Assembly (NCBI GenBank): GCA_902781305.1
Contig: CACZIV010000008.1
Coordinates: forward strand, 25,293 to 89,292
Source of the DNA: Pseudoselenomonas ruminantium
GTDB lineage: Bacteria > Bacillota > Negativicutes > Selenomonadales > Selenomonadaceae
Direction of reading: 5' to 3'
Length of the DNA: 64,000 bases
Shown here: positions 17,454 through 26,566 of the stretch, in pieces
Position numbering within the stretch: position 1 is the first letter of the stretch
Layout: the number at the start of each line of letters is the position of its first letter
The notes under the pieces: generated by a model
Told to the model about the DNA's origin: nothing
Databases searched by the model: none
Seen by the model: the letters and a program-made list of their open reading frames with translations, nothing else
Position numbers and translations under genes: made by a program

Positions 17454-18749
17454 ATGGGACTTTTACAAGCAGGTATGGGCGCTGTTGGTGGTGTGTTGGG
17501 CGACCAGTGGAAGGAATATATTTACTGTGACAGCCTGCCCCCCAATGTACTGATGGCGAAAGGGCACCGCAAGACTGGCAGTGGCAGTTCTAACAAGGGG
17601 GATGATAATATCATTTCCCAAGGATCAAGGGTAGCGGTCAACAACGGTCAGTGCCTAATCATTGTGGAAAATGGTGAGGTCGTGGATATCTGTGCTGAAC
17701 CGGGCGAGTATACTTATGATAGGGGAACGGAACCCTCTTTGTTTACCGGGGATTTATCCAATACCATTCCAAAAGTATTTGCGGAAATTGGCCGCCGGTT
17801 CTCCTTTGGCGGGGACACGGGGCGTGACCAGCGGGTGTATTACATCAACACCAAGGAAATCTACGGCAACAAGTTTGGCACGCCGTCACCGATTGCCTTC
17901 AAGGTGCGGGACGATACGCTGAACTATGAGCAGACCATTCAGATTCGCTGCTTTGGCGAGTACAGCTACCGCATTACGAATCCGATTTTGTTCTATACGA
18001 ATATTGCCAGCAATGTCAGCGATACCTTCAGCCGTGAGGAAATCGACAGTCAGCTGAAATCCGAACTCATGATGGCACTCAAACCGGCTATGGCCAAAAT
18101 CTCAGCTATGCGGGTGGGTTATGATGAATTGGAGGCACATTCTGCCGACATCGCTGATGCGCTCAATGAAAGTCTGAGCCAGAAATGGGGCAATCTGCGC
18201 GGTATTGAGGTCGTATCTGTGGCAGTGGCCAGTGTCAGCCTTACCGATGAGAGTCAGGCTGTGCTCGAAAAACTCCAGAAGATGCAGGAAGCTGCCGTGC
18301 TGGGGCGTGACCCATCCCTTATGGCCGGTTTTTACGGTGCGGCTCAGGCCGATGCCCTGCGTGATGCGGCCAAAAATGAAGGCGGCGCGGCTGTGGGATT
18401 TATGGGCATGAATATGGCTGGACAGTCTGCTGGTGTCAATGTCGGTGATATGATGGCTCAGGGGCAGGCCCAGAGAGCTGCTCAGGCACAGCAGGCTGCT
18501 GCGCGGCAGGCACCTTCTACGGGCGGCTGGACTTGTGCCTGCGGCCATAGCGGCAACACGGGCAAGTTCTGTTCGGATTGCGGCAAGCCCAAACCAGATG
18601 ATGGCTGGACCTGCGAATGCGGTGCCAAGAATACCGGCAAATTCTGCTCGGAATGCGGCAAGCCACGCCCGGCAGGTGACTGGATTTGTAAATGCGGCGC
18701 GAAAAACAGCGGCAAGTTCTGTGCCGAATGCGGGAGCCCGCGTCCGTAA
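17454..18749 (+). CDS. SPFH-domain protein with C-terminal zinc ribbons (YdjI-like)
   Basis: 431-residue protein whose first ~290 residues form an SPFH/band-7-like domain as in Bacillus YdjI (virion core protein-like family). An Ala/Gln-rich linker (about 290-355) follows. Three tandem zinc-ribbon motifs, each CxCG...CxxCGxP, occupy about 360-431. There is no membrane helix, so association with the membrane is probably through partners. AGGAGG is 7 bases before the ATG. It forms a set with the next two genes, matching B. subtilis ydjGHI, which sits beside a PspA homologue and is linked to envelope stress. Confidence 0.85.
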   Translation: MGLLQAGMGAVGGVLGDQWKEYIYCDSLPPNVLMAKGHRKTGSGSSNKGDDNIISQGSRVAVNNGQCLIIVENGEVVDICAEPGEYTYDRGTEPSLFTGDLSNTIPKVFAEIGRRFSFGGDTGRDQRVYYINTKEIYGNKFGTPSPIAFKVRDDTLNYEQTIQIRCFGEYSYRITNPILFYTNIASNVSDTFSREEIDSQLKSELMMALKPAMAKISAMRVGYDELEAHSADIADALNESLSQKWGNLRGIEVVSVAVASVSLTDESQAVLEKLQKMQEAAVLGRDPSLMAGFYGAAQADALRDAAKNEGGAAVGFMGMNMAGQSAGVNVGDMMAQGQAQRAAQAQQAAARQAPSTGGWTCACGHSGNTGKFCSDCGKPKPDDGWTCECGAKNTGKFCSECGKPRPAGDWICKCGAKNSGKFCAECGSPRP

Positions 18750-18776
18750 ATGAACGAAAAATAAGGAGGTGGCGAT

Positions 18777-19883
18777 ATGGCGAGTTCTTCCGTAGCTTAT
18801 AAATGCCCGAATTGCAGTGCGCCGCTGGATTTTAAGCCCGGCACCCAAAAGATAACCTGCGAATATTGCGGGACGGAACTGGATGCGGCGGCCATTGAAG
18901 ATTTATTCAAGGCGAAAGAAGCTATGGCGGCTGAAGCTGCCGAAAAGCAGGATGAAAAATGGGATACCGCCGTGGCCGGCGGTGAGTGGACCGCCGAAGA
19001 AGCAGAGGCGTTTAAGTCCTATACCTGTGAGTCCTGCGGTGCTGAAATCGTGGCCGATGGCAATACCATGGCAACAGAGTGCTGCTACTGTGGTCATGCG
19101 GTCATGCTGCCCAGCCGGTTTGAGGGGATGTTGAAACCCGATTACATTATTCCGTTCAAGAAAACCAAGGAAGATGCCAAGGCGGCACTCAAGGCTTTTT
19201 GCGAGGACAAATGGCTGCTGCCTAGTCTCTTTAAGTCCCAAAACCGCATTGAGGCCATACAGGCTATCTATGTGCCTTTTTGGCTCTTTGATTCCGAGGT
19301 GAATGCCTATGCGCATTTCCGGGCGGAGAAGGTGCATATCTATGAAAGCAGTGACGAGGAAGTCACGGAAACCAGCCATTATGAATGCCTGCGCTCCGGC
19401 AGCATGGCCTTTGCGCGTATTCCCGTGGACGGCAGTCAAAAGATGGACGACACCTATATGGAGAGCATTGAGCCCTTCGATTACAGTGAAATGGTGCCTT
19501 TTTCCAATGCCTATATGACGGGCTTTCTCGCGGATAAATACGATGTGGATGCCGAGGCGTCTGTGCCGCGGGCAGACAAGCGGGTACAGCAGAGTGCACT
19601 TGATGTCCTGCGGGACACGGTGGAAGGATATGACAGCGTTTCCTGTACCGAATCCGATGTGAAGAAACAGGCAGGTGCAGTTGCCTACTGTATGGCACCG
19701 GTGTGGATTGTCACCACGCGCTATCAGGATAAGCCCTACACCTTTATGATGAACGGCCAGTCCGGCAAGGTGGTGGGGAGTCTCCCCTACGATATGAAAA
19801 AAGCCGTAGCCTATGGCCTGCTCGCATTTGCGATTATCCTGCCTATTGTGTACTTTGCGGCTAAATGGCTGCTGGCGGATTGA
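18777..19883 (+). CDS. Zinc-ribbon membrane protein (YdjG-like)
   Basis: 368 residues with two zinc-binding modules: CPNCSAPLDF with CEYCG (about residues 10-35) and CESCGAEIVAD with CCYCG (about 85-108). A large globular region follows, then one C-terminal membrane helix (about 341-362). This matches YdjG of B. subtilis, sometimes annotated as PriA-like because of the zinc ribbon only. The ATG has AAGGAGG 7 bases upstream. It lies 27 bp after the SPFH gene and 13 bp before the TPM-domain gene. Confidence 0.8.
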   Translation: MASSSVAYKCPNCSAPLDFKPGTQKITCEYCGTELDAAAIEDLFKAKEAMAAEAAEKQDEKWDTAVAGGEWTAEEAEAFKSYTCESCGAEIVADGNTMATECCYCGHAVMLPSRFEGMLKPDYIIPFKKTKEDAKAALKAFCEDKWLLPSLFKSQNRIEAIQAIYVPFWLFDSEVNAYAHFRAEKVHIYESSDEEVTETSHYECLRSGSMAFARIPVDGSQKMDDTYMESIEPFDYSEMVPFSNAYMTGFLADKYDVDAEASVPRADKRVQQSALDVLRDTVEGYDSVSCTESDVKKQAGAVAYCMAPVWIVTTRYQDKPYTFMMNGQSGKVVGSLPYDMKKAVAYGLLAFAIILPIVYFAAKWLLAD

Positions 19884-19896
19884 GGAGGGGATGGCG

Positions 19897-20661
19897 ATGA
19901 AAAAAATCTTAGCAATCATGCAAGGCATCTGCCTTATGCTCCTGCTTATCGGTCAGTCAATCGCTTTGGCGGCAGTGCCGGTGGTCGACCAGGCAAAACT
20001 GTTGAGTACCAGCCAGCGTGAAGCCCTGACGGCCAAAATCCAGCAGGTGGAGGCCGCGCATAAAGTAAAAATCGGTATCTGCACCATGCAGGATTTGCCG
20101 GGGGGCATGAGTGCCGGCAAATATGCCAATAATATTTTGGATAAAAACTATGCCAATGGGGAAAAGGGCAGTATTGTGCTCGTGCTGGCCATGGGCAGCC
20201 GGGACTGGTATATCTCGACCGACAACAATATGCGGGCCAAAATCACCGATGATGTGGGCATAAAAGGGCTCAAAAATCTCTTTTTGGACGATTTATCCAA
20301 CGGCGATTACAGCGATGGCTTTAACCATTTCGTGGATGGCGTAGACAAGTATCTGAGCTACTATGAAACAGAGGGCGTGCCCTATGACCCCACGGAAGAA
20401 TTCGATATGTTCGCGGCGATTATTGCGGTCATGGTTGCAGCTGCGGGCGGCTTTGGCTTTGCCTACTATCTTATCTGCGGCATGAGCAATGTGGCTCCGG
20501 CGGTAGAAGCGGCTGCGTATCTGAAGCAGGACAGTGTGGATATCTTCCAAAGGCAGGACAGATACCTTTATACCACCGTGACCCGCCGCAAGAAATCCAA
20601 GTCCAGCAGTTCTAGCTCGTCCAGTGACAGCAGTCATGGCGGTGGCGGTGGAAAATTCTAG
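19897..20661 (+). CDS. TPM-domain membrane protein (YgcG/YdjH-like)
   Basis: 254 residues: signal peptide or N-terminal helix (about 1-24), a TPM domain (about 28-150, including YANNILDKNYANGEKGSI and DWYISTDNNMRAKI), one membrane helix (about 170-195) and a Ser/Gly-rich tail ending GGGGGKF. The TPM family includes proteins of photosystem repair and the Bacillus YdjH/YgcG group. The ATG at 19897 is preferred because GGAGG (19884-19888) is 8 bases upstream; an ATG at 19891 is too close. It is the last gene of the YdjI/YdjG/YdjH-like unit. Confidence 0.8.
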   Translation: MKKILAIMQGICLMLLLIGQSIALAAVPVVDQAKLLSTSQREALTAKIQQVEAAHKVKIGICTMQDLPGGMSAGKYANNILDKNYANGEKGSIVLVLAMGSRDWYISTDNNMRAKITDDVGIKGLKNLFLDDLSNGDYSDGFNHFVDGVDKYLSYYETEGVPYDPTEEFDMFAAIIAVMVAAAGGFGFAYYLICGMSNVAPAVEAAAYLKQDSVDIFQRQDRYLYTTVTRRKKSKSSSSSSSSDSSHGGGGGKF

Positions 20662-20702
20662 TTCGCAGGCCGTCTTATATGGCAATTTTGGCGCAACTGC
20701 TG

Positions 20703-20708
20703 TATAAT
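20703..20708 (+). promoter_or_regulatory. Candidate -10 box of serS
   Basis: A consensus TATAAT lies about 75 bp before the seryl-tRNA synthetase start, with only a weak -35 (TGGCAA at 20680-20685). The leader is too short for a T-box. Confidence 0.45.
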
Positions 20709-20779
20709 ACTGTTTTAGATGATTTTTTGCCCTTGAGGCTTTGGGGTCTGGGGGATATGAGATATGGAGAGTGAGTATT

Positions 20780-22051
20780 TTGTTAGACATTAAATTTGTC
20801 CGTGAGCATCTCGATGAAGTACGGCAGATGCTGGCCAACCGCCATAATCCGCTGAATCTGGATGATTTTTCCGCGCTCGAACAGCAGCGCCGCAGCCTGC
20901 TGCAGGAGACGGAAACCTTGAAGGCTGAACGCAATGAGGTTTCCAAGGTCATCAGCCAGATGAAGAAAAACAAGGAAAATGCGGATGACAAGATTGCCGA
21001 AATGCGTGCTGTAGGCGAAAAGATTTCGGCTTTGGATGCCCAGCTCAAAGAAGTCGAGGAAAAGCTGCGGGACATCCTGCTGCACATCCCCAATATGCCC
21101 AAGGCTGATGTGCCCATCGGCAAGGACGATACGGAAAATCCGGAAGTGCGCAAATGGGGCACGCCGAAAGAGTTCTCCTTCGAACCGAAGGCACACTGGG
21201 ATATCGGTACGGATTTGGACATTCTCGATGCTGACCGTGCCGCCAAAGTTACCGGTGCCCGTTTCATGTTCTACAAGGGCCTGGGCGCCCGTCTGGAACG
21301 TGCCTGCATCAACTTTATGATGGACCTCCATGCCACGAAACATGGCTATACGGAAATGCTGGCTCCTTACATTGCCAACAAGGACAGCATGACGGGCACG
21401 GGGCAGCTGCCGAAGTTTGCCGAAGATATGTTCAAGCTCGAAGGCATGGACTATTATCTGGTGCCGACGGCTGAAGTGCCGACCACGAACTACCATCGTG
21501 ATGAAATCCTCGATGGCGATAAGCTGCCGGAATACTACAGCGCTTACACGGCTTGCTTCCGTGCCGAAGCAGGCAGCGCCGGCCGTGATACCCGTGGCCT
21601 TATCCGCCAGCATCAGTTCAACAAGGTCGAACTCATCAAATTCGTTAAGCCGGAAACCAGCTGGGACGAACTTGAATCCATGGTGGATGCTGCTGAAGAT
21701 GTTCTGCGCATTCTGGAGCTGCCGTACCATGTGGTGCAGCTTTGCACGGGCGATATGAGCTTTACGTCCGCCAAGACTTATGATATCGAAGTATGGTTCC
21801 CGTCGCAGGGCAAGTACCGTGAGATTTCTTCCTGCTCGAACTGCCTGGATTATCAGGCACGCCGTGCCAATATCAAATTCCGCCGCGATGCCAAGTCCAA
21901 GCCGGAATTTGTGCATACGCTGAACGGTTCCGGTCTGGCTGTTGGCCGTACGGTTGCCGCTATTCTGGAAAATTATCAGCAGGAAGACGGCTCGGTTATC
22001 GTACCGAAAGCGCTTGTGCCTTACATGGGCGGCGTAGAGGTAATTCGCTAA
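20780..22051 (+). CDS. serS: Seryl-tRNA synthetase
   Basis: Class II synthetase that charges tRNA-Ser. The N-terminal long helical hairpin (about residues 25-105) binds the tRNA extra arm. The catalytic domain shows the motif 2 region [18 protein letters not shown] near 270 and motif 3 [18 protein letters not shown] near 380. The start is uncertain. TTG at 20780 gives [10 protein letters not shown] and has GGAGAG 9 bases upstream; GTG at 20771 is 9 bases earlier but abuts that site. With the TTG the protein has 423 residues. Confidence 0.94.
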   Translation: MLDIKFVREHLDEVRQMLANRHNPLNLDDFSALEQQRRSLLQETETLKAERNEVSKVISQMKKNKENADDKIAEMRAVGEKISALDAQLKEVEEKLRDILLHIPNMPKADVPIGKDDTENPEVRKWGTPKEFSFEPKAHWDIGTDLDILDADRAAKVTGARFMFYKGLGARLERACINFMMDLHATKHGYTEMLAPYIANKDSMTGTGQLPKFAEDMFKLEGMDYYLVPTAEVPTTNYHRDEILDGDKLPEYYSAYTACFRAEAGSAGRDTRGLIRQHQFNKVELIKFVKPETSWDELESMVDAAEDVLRILELPYHVVQLCTGDMSFTSAKTYDIEVWFPSQGKYREISSCSNCLDYQARRANIKFRRDAKSKPEFVHTLNGSGLAVGRTVAAILENYQQEDGSVIVPKALVPYMGGVEVIR

Positions 22052-22113
22052 GTAAATAAACATAGTAACACTTATACAGATTTCTGTAATATTGTGTCGC
22101 TTACAGCTGGACA

Positions 22114-22183
22114 AAATTCGCTCTTTGCGGTAAGATAGATAGGTGTATTTATCTATTTTTATCGCAGGGAGCGAAATTTTTTT
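22114..22183 (+). terminator. Terminator of serS
   Basis: A long imperfect hairpin (left arm beginning AAATTCGCTC, right arm ending GGAGCGAAATTT) with a 10-bp inner AGATAGATAG-type helix is followed by a run of T bases, 62 bp after the serS stop. Confidence 0.85.
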
Positions 22184-22197
22184 GTAAGAAGGTGTAA

Positions 22198-23574
22198 TTG
22201 TTGGAAAGAAGTGGATTTTCCACCCGTTTAGGGTTTATTCTCGTATCGGCGGGGTGCGCCATTGGTTTAGGTAATGTGTGGCGATTCCCTTATATTACGG
22301 GGCAGTATGGCGGCGCGTCCTTCGTGCTGATTTACTTGCTGTTTTTGGCTATCTTAGGTCTGCCGATTATGGTGGCCGAATTTGCCGTTGGCCGTGCCAG
22401 TGTCCGCAGTGCGGCGATGTCCTTTGATGTGTTAGAGCCCAAAGGTACGAAATGGCATTGGCATAAGTATACAGCCATTGGCGGTAATATGATTCTCATG
22501 ATGTTCTATACCACCGTGGCTGGATGGATGCTCTACTATCTGTATAAGACGGCGACCGGTGCTTTCGAAGGGCTGGACGCTGCCGGCATTGGCGCGATTT
22601 TCGGTGCACTCCTGCAGGACCCGGTGACCATGGGAGGCTATATGATGGCCATTGTCGTACTCTGCGGCGGTGTTTGCTACCTCGGTGTGGAAGCCGGCGT
22701 GGAGCGCATCACGAAGTTTATGATGACCTGCCTGTTGGTGCTCATGGTGATTCTAGGCATTAACTCGGTCCTGCTGCCGGGCGCAGGTGAGGGTTTGAAG
22801 TATTATCTCTATCCGGACTTTGGCCGTCTGATGGAACACGGCTTAAAGGAAGTTATCTTTGCGGCTATGGGCCAGGCATTCTTTACGCTGTCCATCGGCA
22901 TGGGCTCCTTGGCTGTATTCGGTTCCTATATCGGCAAGAGCAAGCGCCTTACGGGGGAAGCAGTCTGGATTATCGTTCTCGATACGTTTGTAGCTATTAT
23001 GGCGGGGCTGATCATTTTCCCTGCGTGCTTCAGCTATGGGGTAAGTCCATCGAGCGGGCCGAATCTCTTGTTCGTGACCCTGCCAAATGTATTTAACGCT
23101 ATGCCGTTTGGGCGGCTTTGGGGGACCTTGTTCTTCCTCTTTATGACCTTTGCGGCGATGTCGACGGTTATTGCCGTATTTGAAAATCTGGTTGTCTGCT
23201 TCTTTGACTTGCTGCATATCGACAGACGCAAGATTATCTGCGTGGGGATTCCCCTCGTTATTCTGCTCTCCCTGCCCTGCGTATTGGGCTTTAATGAGTG
23301 GAGCTGGATTCAGCCTTTGGGCAAAGGCTCCGGCGTGCTCGATTTGGAAGACTTCTTGGTTTCCAACAATATCCTGCCTTTGGGCAGCCTTGTGTATATG
23401 GCGTTCTGTACCAGCCGTTATGGCTGGGGCTGGGATAACTTCATCAAGGAAGCAGACACCGGCCGCGGCATGGCGTTCCCCAAATGGATTCGGTTCTATG
23501 TAACCTATATCATACCGATTATCGTGCTCGTTATTTTTGTGAACGGATATTACGCCTTGTTCTTTAGTAGGTAA
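22198..23574 (+). CDS. Sodium-dependent transporter, neurotransmitter:sodium symporter (SNF) family
   Basis: 458-residue membrane protein with about eleven to twelve helices. The first helix reads GCAIGLGNVWRFPYI, the sodium-binding signature of LeuT-like symporters. Bacterial members take up amino acids or related amines with Na+; the substrate cannot be read here. The start is one of two adjacent TTG codons (22198, 22201); AAGAAGG is 5 or 8 bases upstream, so the second may be used. It stands alone between the serS terminator and the metNIQ promoter. Confidence 0.9.
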   Translation: MLERSGFSTRLGFILVSAGCAIGLGNVWRFPYITGQYGGASFVLIYLLFLAILGLPIMVAEFAVGRASVRSAAMSFDVLEPKGTKWHWHKYTAIGGNMILMMFYTTVAGWMLYYLYKTATGAFEGLDAAGIGAIFGALLQDPVTMGGYMMAIVVLCGGVCYLGVEAGVERITKFMMTCLLVLMVILGINSVLLPGAGEGLKYYLYPDFGRLMEHGLKEVIFAAMGQAFFTLSIGMGSLAVFGSYIGKSKRLTGEAVWIIVLDTFVAIMAGLIIFPACFSYGVSPSSGPNLLFVTLPNVFNAMPFGRLWGTLFFLFMTFAAMSTVIAVFENLVVCFFDLLHIDRRKIICVGIPLVILLSLPCVLGFNEWSWIQPLGKGSGVLDLEDFLVSNNILPLGSLVYMAFCTSRYGWGWDNFIKEADTGRGMAFPKWIRFYVTYIIPIIVLVIFVNGYYALFFSR

Positions 23575-23586
23575 ATGGTGTATAAT
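23557..23586 (+). promoter_or_regulatory. Candidate promoter of metNIQ
   Basis: TTGTTC (23557-23562) and TATAAT (23581-23586) are 18 bases apart. The -35 lies inside the end of the symporter gene. The leader to metN is only about 40 bases, so no S-box riboswitch fits. Confidence 0.5.
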
Positions 23587-23634
23587 AAGCTGCAATGAAG
23601 CTTGTTATTTTGTATTAGATGGGAGTGAATGCCT

Positions 23635-24696
23635 GTGATTAAGTTTTCGAAAGTGGAGAAAACTTATGCCAGTCCGGCAGGGCCGGTACCGGCGCTAAAG
23701 GGCATTGATTTGGAAATCGCCAAGGGCGAGATTTTTGGCATTATCGGTCTCAGTGGTGCCGGTAAGTCTACGCTGGTGCGGTGCATCAATATGCTGGAGC
23801 GGCCCACGGGCGGCAAGGTTATCGTTGATGGCCAGGATATGACGGCGCTTAGTGACAGCGAACTGCGGGAGGCGCGCAAGGATATAGGCATGATTTTTCA
23901 GCATTTTAACCTCTTGTCCTCGGCTACGGTTTATGAAAACATCGCCTTTCCGTTGAAATTGGCGGGCAAAGCCGACAGTGAAATCAAGGCGAAGGTTGAA
24001 CCTTTATTGAAACTGGTGGGACTGGAAGCCAAAGCGGGGCAGTATCCCTCGCAGCTTTCCGGCGGGCAGAAACAGCGCGTAGGCATCGCAAGGGCGCTGG
24101 CCAGTGAGCCGAAGGTGCTGCTCTGTGACGAGGCCACGAGTGCCCTTGACCCACAGACCACCAAGGCTATTTTGGAGCTGATTCGTGATATCAACAAGAA
24201 ATTGCAGCTCACGGTGGTGGTCATCACCCACGAAATGCAGGTCATCAAGGATATCTGCGACAAGGTGGCGGTTATCGACAAGGGGGTTATCGCCGAGCAG
24301 GGGACGGTGCTTGAAGTATTCACCAATCCCCAGCAGCCCATTACGAAAGAGTTTATCAGCGTACTGCTCTCCAATGACTTGCCGGCGGCTTTCCGCGGCG
24401 GCAAAATCAGCCCGGAACCGGCAGAAGACGCCTATCTCCTGATGCGGCTGACCTTTATTGGCGAGTCGGCTGATGACCCGGTAATTGCCGATATGATTCG
24501 GAAGTTCCCGGAAGTGGAAACCACATTGCTGTTCGGCAATCTCGACCATATCAAAGCCACGCCCTTTGGCCGTATGATTATCGGCTTGCGGGGCGATACG
24601 GCTAAGGTACAGGCGGCGCTTGATTACCTCAAAAGCCGTGACTTAAAAGAGGAGGTGATTGGTTATGTCAAACGACATGATTCCTCTGCTGACTAA
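23635..24696 (+). CDS. metN: Methionine ABC transporter ATPase MetN
   Basis: ATPase of the D/L-methionine importer. It carries Walker A GLSGAGKST near residue 38, signature LSGGQKQRV near 140, Walker B LLCDEATSALD near 162 and the C-terminal NIL regulatory domain (about 265-350), which binds methionine and inhibits transport. Two starts are possible. GTG at 23635 has GGAG 9 bases upstream; ATG at 23629 has it only 3 bases upstream. Its 3' end overlaps metI by 32 bp. Confidence 0.93.
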   Translation: MIKFSKVEKTYASPAGPVPALKGIDLEIAKGEIFGIIGLSGAGKSTLVRCINMLERPTGGKVIVDGQDMTALSDSELREARKDIGMIFQHFNLLSSATVYENIAFPLKLAGKADSEIKAKVEPLLKLVGLEAKAGQYPSQLSGGQKQRVGIARALASEPKVLLCDEATSALDPQTTKAILELIRDINKKLQLTVVVITHEMQVIKDICDKVAVIDKGVIAEQGTVLEVFTNPQQPITKEFISVLLSNDLPAAFRGGKISPEPAEDAYLLMRLTFIGESADDPVIADMIRKFPEVETTLLFGNLDHIKATPFGRMIIGLRGDTAKVQAALDYLKSRDLKEEVIGYVKRHDSSAD

Positions 24697-25318
24697 GGCT
24701 TTGGGCGAGACCGTCTACATGGTAGCCGTTTCCATGGCCATCGCCTCGGCTTTGGGCATTCCTTTGGGCGTGCTTCTCTATGCCACGGACAAAGGACAGA
24801 TTCTGGAGTCGCCGATGCTCAACAAAGTAATCGGTACGGTGGTCAACGCCATTCGCTCCATTCCGTTCATCATCCTGATGGTGGCCATTATCCCGCTGAC
24901 CCGTTTGTTGGTCGGCTCGGCTATCGGCACGACGGCGGCGATGGTGCCGTTGGTTATCGCCTCCATTCCCTTTATCGGGCGGCAGGTGGAAACCAGCCTC
25001 AAAGAAGTTCCTTACGGACTTATTGAAGCGGCACTGTCGATGGGGGCAACCCCCATGCAGATTATCAGCCGCGTACTGCTGCCGGAATCCATGCCCAGCA
25101 TTGTGGCACAGCTCACGACGGTAGTTATCAGTCTGGTTGGTGAATCGGCGATGGCGGGCGCCATTGGCGGCGGCGGCTTGGGCGATTTGGCCATCCGCTA
25201 CGGCTATCAGCGTTTCCGTCCGGAAGTGATGATTGCCACGGTTATCATTCTGATTGTTCTCGTGCAGGCGGTACAGTTTGTAGGCAACACCATCGCCAAG
25301 CACTTGGATAAAAAATAA
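24665..25318 (+). CDS. metI: Methionine ABC transporter permease MetI
   Basis: 217-residue permease with five to six helices and the binding-protein-dependent transport motif EAALSMGATPMQII near residue 120, where it contacts MetN. A full-consensus GAGGAGGTGAT site (24649-24659) lies within metN and 9 bases before the ATG at 24665; a TTG at 24659 is too close. The 32-bp overlap with metN suggests coupled translation. Confidence 0.94.
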   Translation: MSNDMIPLLTKALGETVYMVAVSMAIASALGIPLGVLLYATDKGQILESPMLNKVIGTVVNAIRSIPFIILMVAIIPLTRLLVGSAIGTTAAMVPLVIASIPFIGRQVETSLKEVPYGLIEAALSMGATPMQIISRVLLPESMPSIVAQLTTVVISLVGESAMAGAIGGGGLGDLAIRYGYQRFRPEVMIATVIILIVLVQAVQFVGNTIAKHLDKK

Positions 25319-25344
25319 GCATTTATTATAAGGGAGGTACCTCT

Positions 25345-26157
25345 ATGAAAAAAGTTTTAGCACTTATCGGTACGCTGCTGATTGCGGCGATGGCCTTTGC
25401 CGGCTGCGGCAGTGAACAGGCAGCCAAGACGGACAGCAAGGCGCTGAAGGTTGGCGCTACGGCCGTGCCCCATGCAGAGATTCTGGAAATCGTGAAGCCA
25501 CTGCTGGAAAAAGACGGCATCAAGCTGGAAATCGTGGAATTCAACGATTATGTACAGCCGAATCTGGCACTCAACGACAAGGAACTGGACGCCAACTTCT
25601 TCCAGCATGAACCGTATCTGGTGAACTTCATGGAAGAACATAAGGAAGTCAAGCTGAAAAATGCGTTTGGCGTGCATATTGAGCCTATGGGGGTATACTC
25701 CAAGAAGGTTAAAGACCTGAAGGAACTTAAAGATGGTGCCGCTATTGCCATCCCGAATGACCCGACCAACGGCGGCCGCGCCCTGCTGCTTCTGCAGAAG
25801 GCTGGCCTTATCACGCTGAAAGACGGCGTGAAGGAAAAGGCTACGGTGCAGGATGTAACGGGCAATCCGCATAACTTCAAGTTCCAGGAAGTAGAAGCTG
25901 CGCAGGTTCCGCGTACGCTCGATGATGTGGATGCAGCGGTTATCAACACTAACTATGCGATGCAGGTCAACCTCGTGCCGACCAAGGATGCGCTCTTTAT
26001 GGAGGACAGCACTTCTCCTTATGTGAACATCGTTGCCGTTCGCGAAGGTGATGAAAAGCGTCCGGAGATTCAGGCGCTGATTAAGGCTTTGCAGAGCAAA
26101 GAGGTTAAGGACTTCATCAACGAAAAGTATAAAGGTGCGGTTGTACCGGCATTCTAA
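25345..26157 (+). CDS. metQ: Methionine-binding lipoprotein MetQ
   Basis: Substrate-binding component of the methionine importer. A lipoprotein signal peptide ends in the lipobox AFAGC (Cys21). The mature part follows the NlpA/MetQ pattern, with LKVGATAVPHAEIL and DLKDGAAIAIPNDPTNGGRAL. 270 residues in total. AGGGAGG is 8 bases upstream of the ATG. It is the last gene of metNIQ. Confidence 0.95.
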   Translation: MKKVLALIGTLLIAAMAFAGCGSEQAAKTDSKALKVGATAVPHAEILEIVKPLLEKDGIKLEIVEFNDYVQPNLALNDKELDANFFQHEPYLVNFMEEHKEVKLKNAFGVHIEPMGVYSKKVKDLKELKDGAAIAIPNDPTNGGRALLLLQKAGLITLKDGVKEKATVQDVTGNPHNFKFQEVEAAQVPRTLDDVDAAVINTNYAMQVNLVPTKDALFMEDSTSPYVNIVAVREGDEKRPEIQALIKALQSKEVKDFINEKYKGAVVPAF

Positions 26158-26171
26158 TTGCTGAATTGTAA

Positions 26172-26275
26172 ATTCGAGGCAATAAGACGCCCGTGGACTG
26201 ATGGTAACTTTCCTCCGCCATAGACAAGCTTGTCAAAAGCTGCGGAAAGTCACCATCAGTCCACGGGCTTAGTTT
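26172..26275. repeat. Hairpin repeat element, copy A (may also terminate metQ)
   Basis: A long palindrome. Outer arms 26189-26205 and 26252-26268 pair perfectly over 17 bp, an inner ACTTTCC/GGAAAGT pairs over 7 bp, and the centre holds the 12-bp palindrome GACAAGCTTGTC (26223-26234). It begins with TTCGAGGCAATAAGACGCC. The right arm is followed by TTAGTTTTT, so it could serve as the metNIQ terminator on the forward strand. Copies B and C share the lead-in and core. Confidence 0.8.
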
Positions 26276-26297
26276 TTACTGGGATTACCGTGATTAG

Positions 26298-26400
26298 GTT
26301 CGAGGTAATAAGACGCCTGCCGAACTGATAATAACTTTCCTTCGCCATAGACAGGCTTGTCAAAAGCTACGGAAAGTCATCATCAGTCCGGCAAGGCTGG
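26298..26400. repeat. Hairpin repeat element, copy B
   Basis: It shares TTCGAGGTAATAAGACGCC, the ACTTTCC/GGAAAGT inner helix and the core GACAGGCTTGTC (26350-26361) with copy A. Arms 26315-26340 and 26371-26397 pair over about 26 bp with one bulge and a few G-T or mismatched positions. Several arm differences from copy A are matched on the other side, so pairing is preserved. Confidence 0.78.
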
Positions 26401-26420
26401 CTTTTGTGTAGATTCTGAGT

Positions 26421-26426
26421 TATAAT
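26421..26426 (+). promoter_or_regulatory. Candidate -10 box of the Fst-like toxin mRNA
   Basis: Consensus TATAAT ending 34 bases before the peptide start codon. No good -35 is seen 16-18 bases upstream (TGGCTT at 26398-26403 is weak and lies in hairpin copy B). Confidence 0.5.
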
Positions 26427-26460
26427 GGGGACATCTCCTTGCGAAAGGAGGTGAAACCTA

Positions 26461-26550
26461 ATGTCCTCCGAGGAGTTAATACGGTCTGTGTTGATACCAT
26501 TGGCGGTGGGAGTTCTGCTTGAGTTATTCAAGTATTGGCTAAACCACTAA
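26461..26550 (+). CDS. Fst-like type I toxin, 29-residue membrane peptide
   Basis: A 29-codon gene with a near-perfect ribosome site (AAAGGAGGTGA, 9 bases before the ATG). The peptide has an acidic start (MSSEEL), one hydrophobic helix and a C-terminal KYWLNH. The order IPLAVG, then VLLELF, then YWL follows the Fst/Ldr-type pattern of a conserved Pro, a Val-Gly and an aromatic-Trp-Leu end, as in pAD1 Fst. Such peptides insert into the membrane and halt growth when unpaired with antitoxin RNA. The surrounding terminator, antisense promoter and direct repeats support the call. It may instead be a harmless small membrane protein. Confidence 0.75.
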   Translation: MSSEELIRSVLIPLAVGVLLELFKYWLNH

Positions 26551-26566
26551 GCGGTAGATGAGACAC

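Noticed and set aside
20662-20780. T-box leader upstream of serS
   Set aside because: Only about 75 bases lie between the -10 box and the start. No T-box core sequence is visible.
23575-23634. SAM (S-box) riboswitch upstream of metNIQ
   Set aside because: The gap is only about 60 bases and the leader about 40, too short for an S-box or T-box structure.
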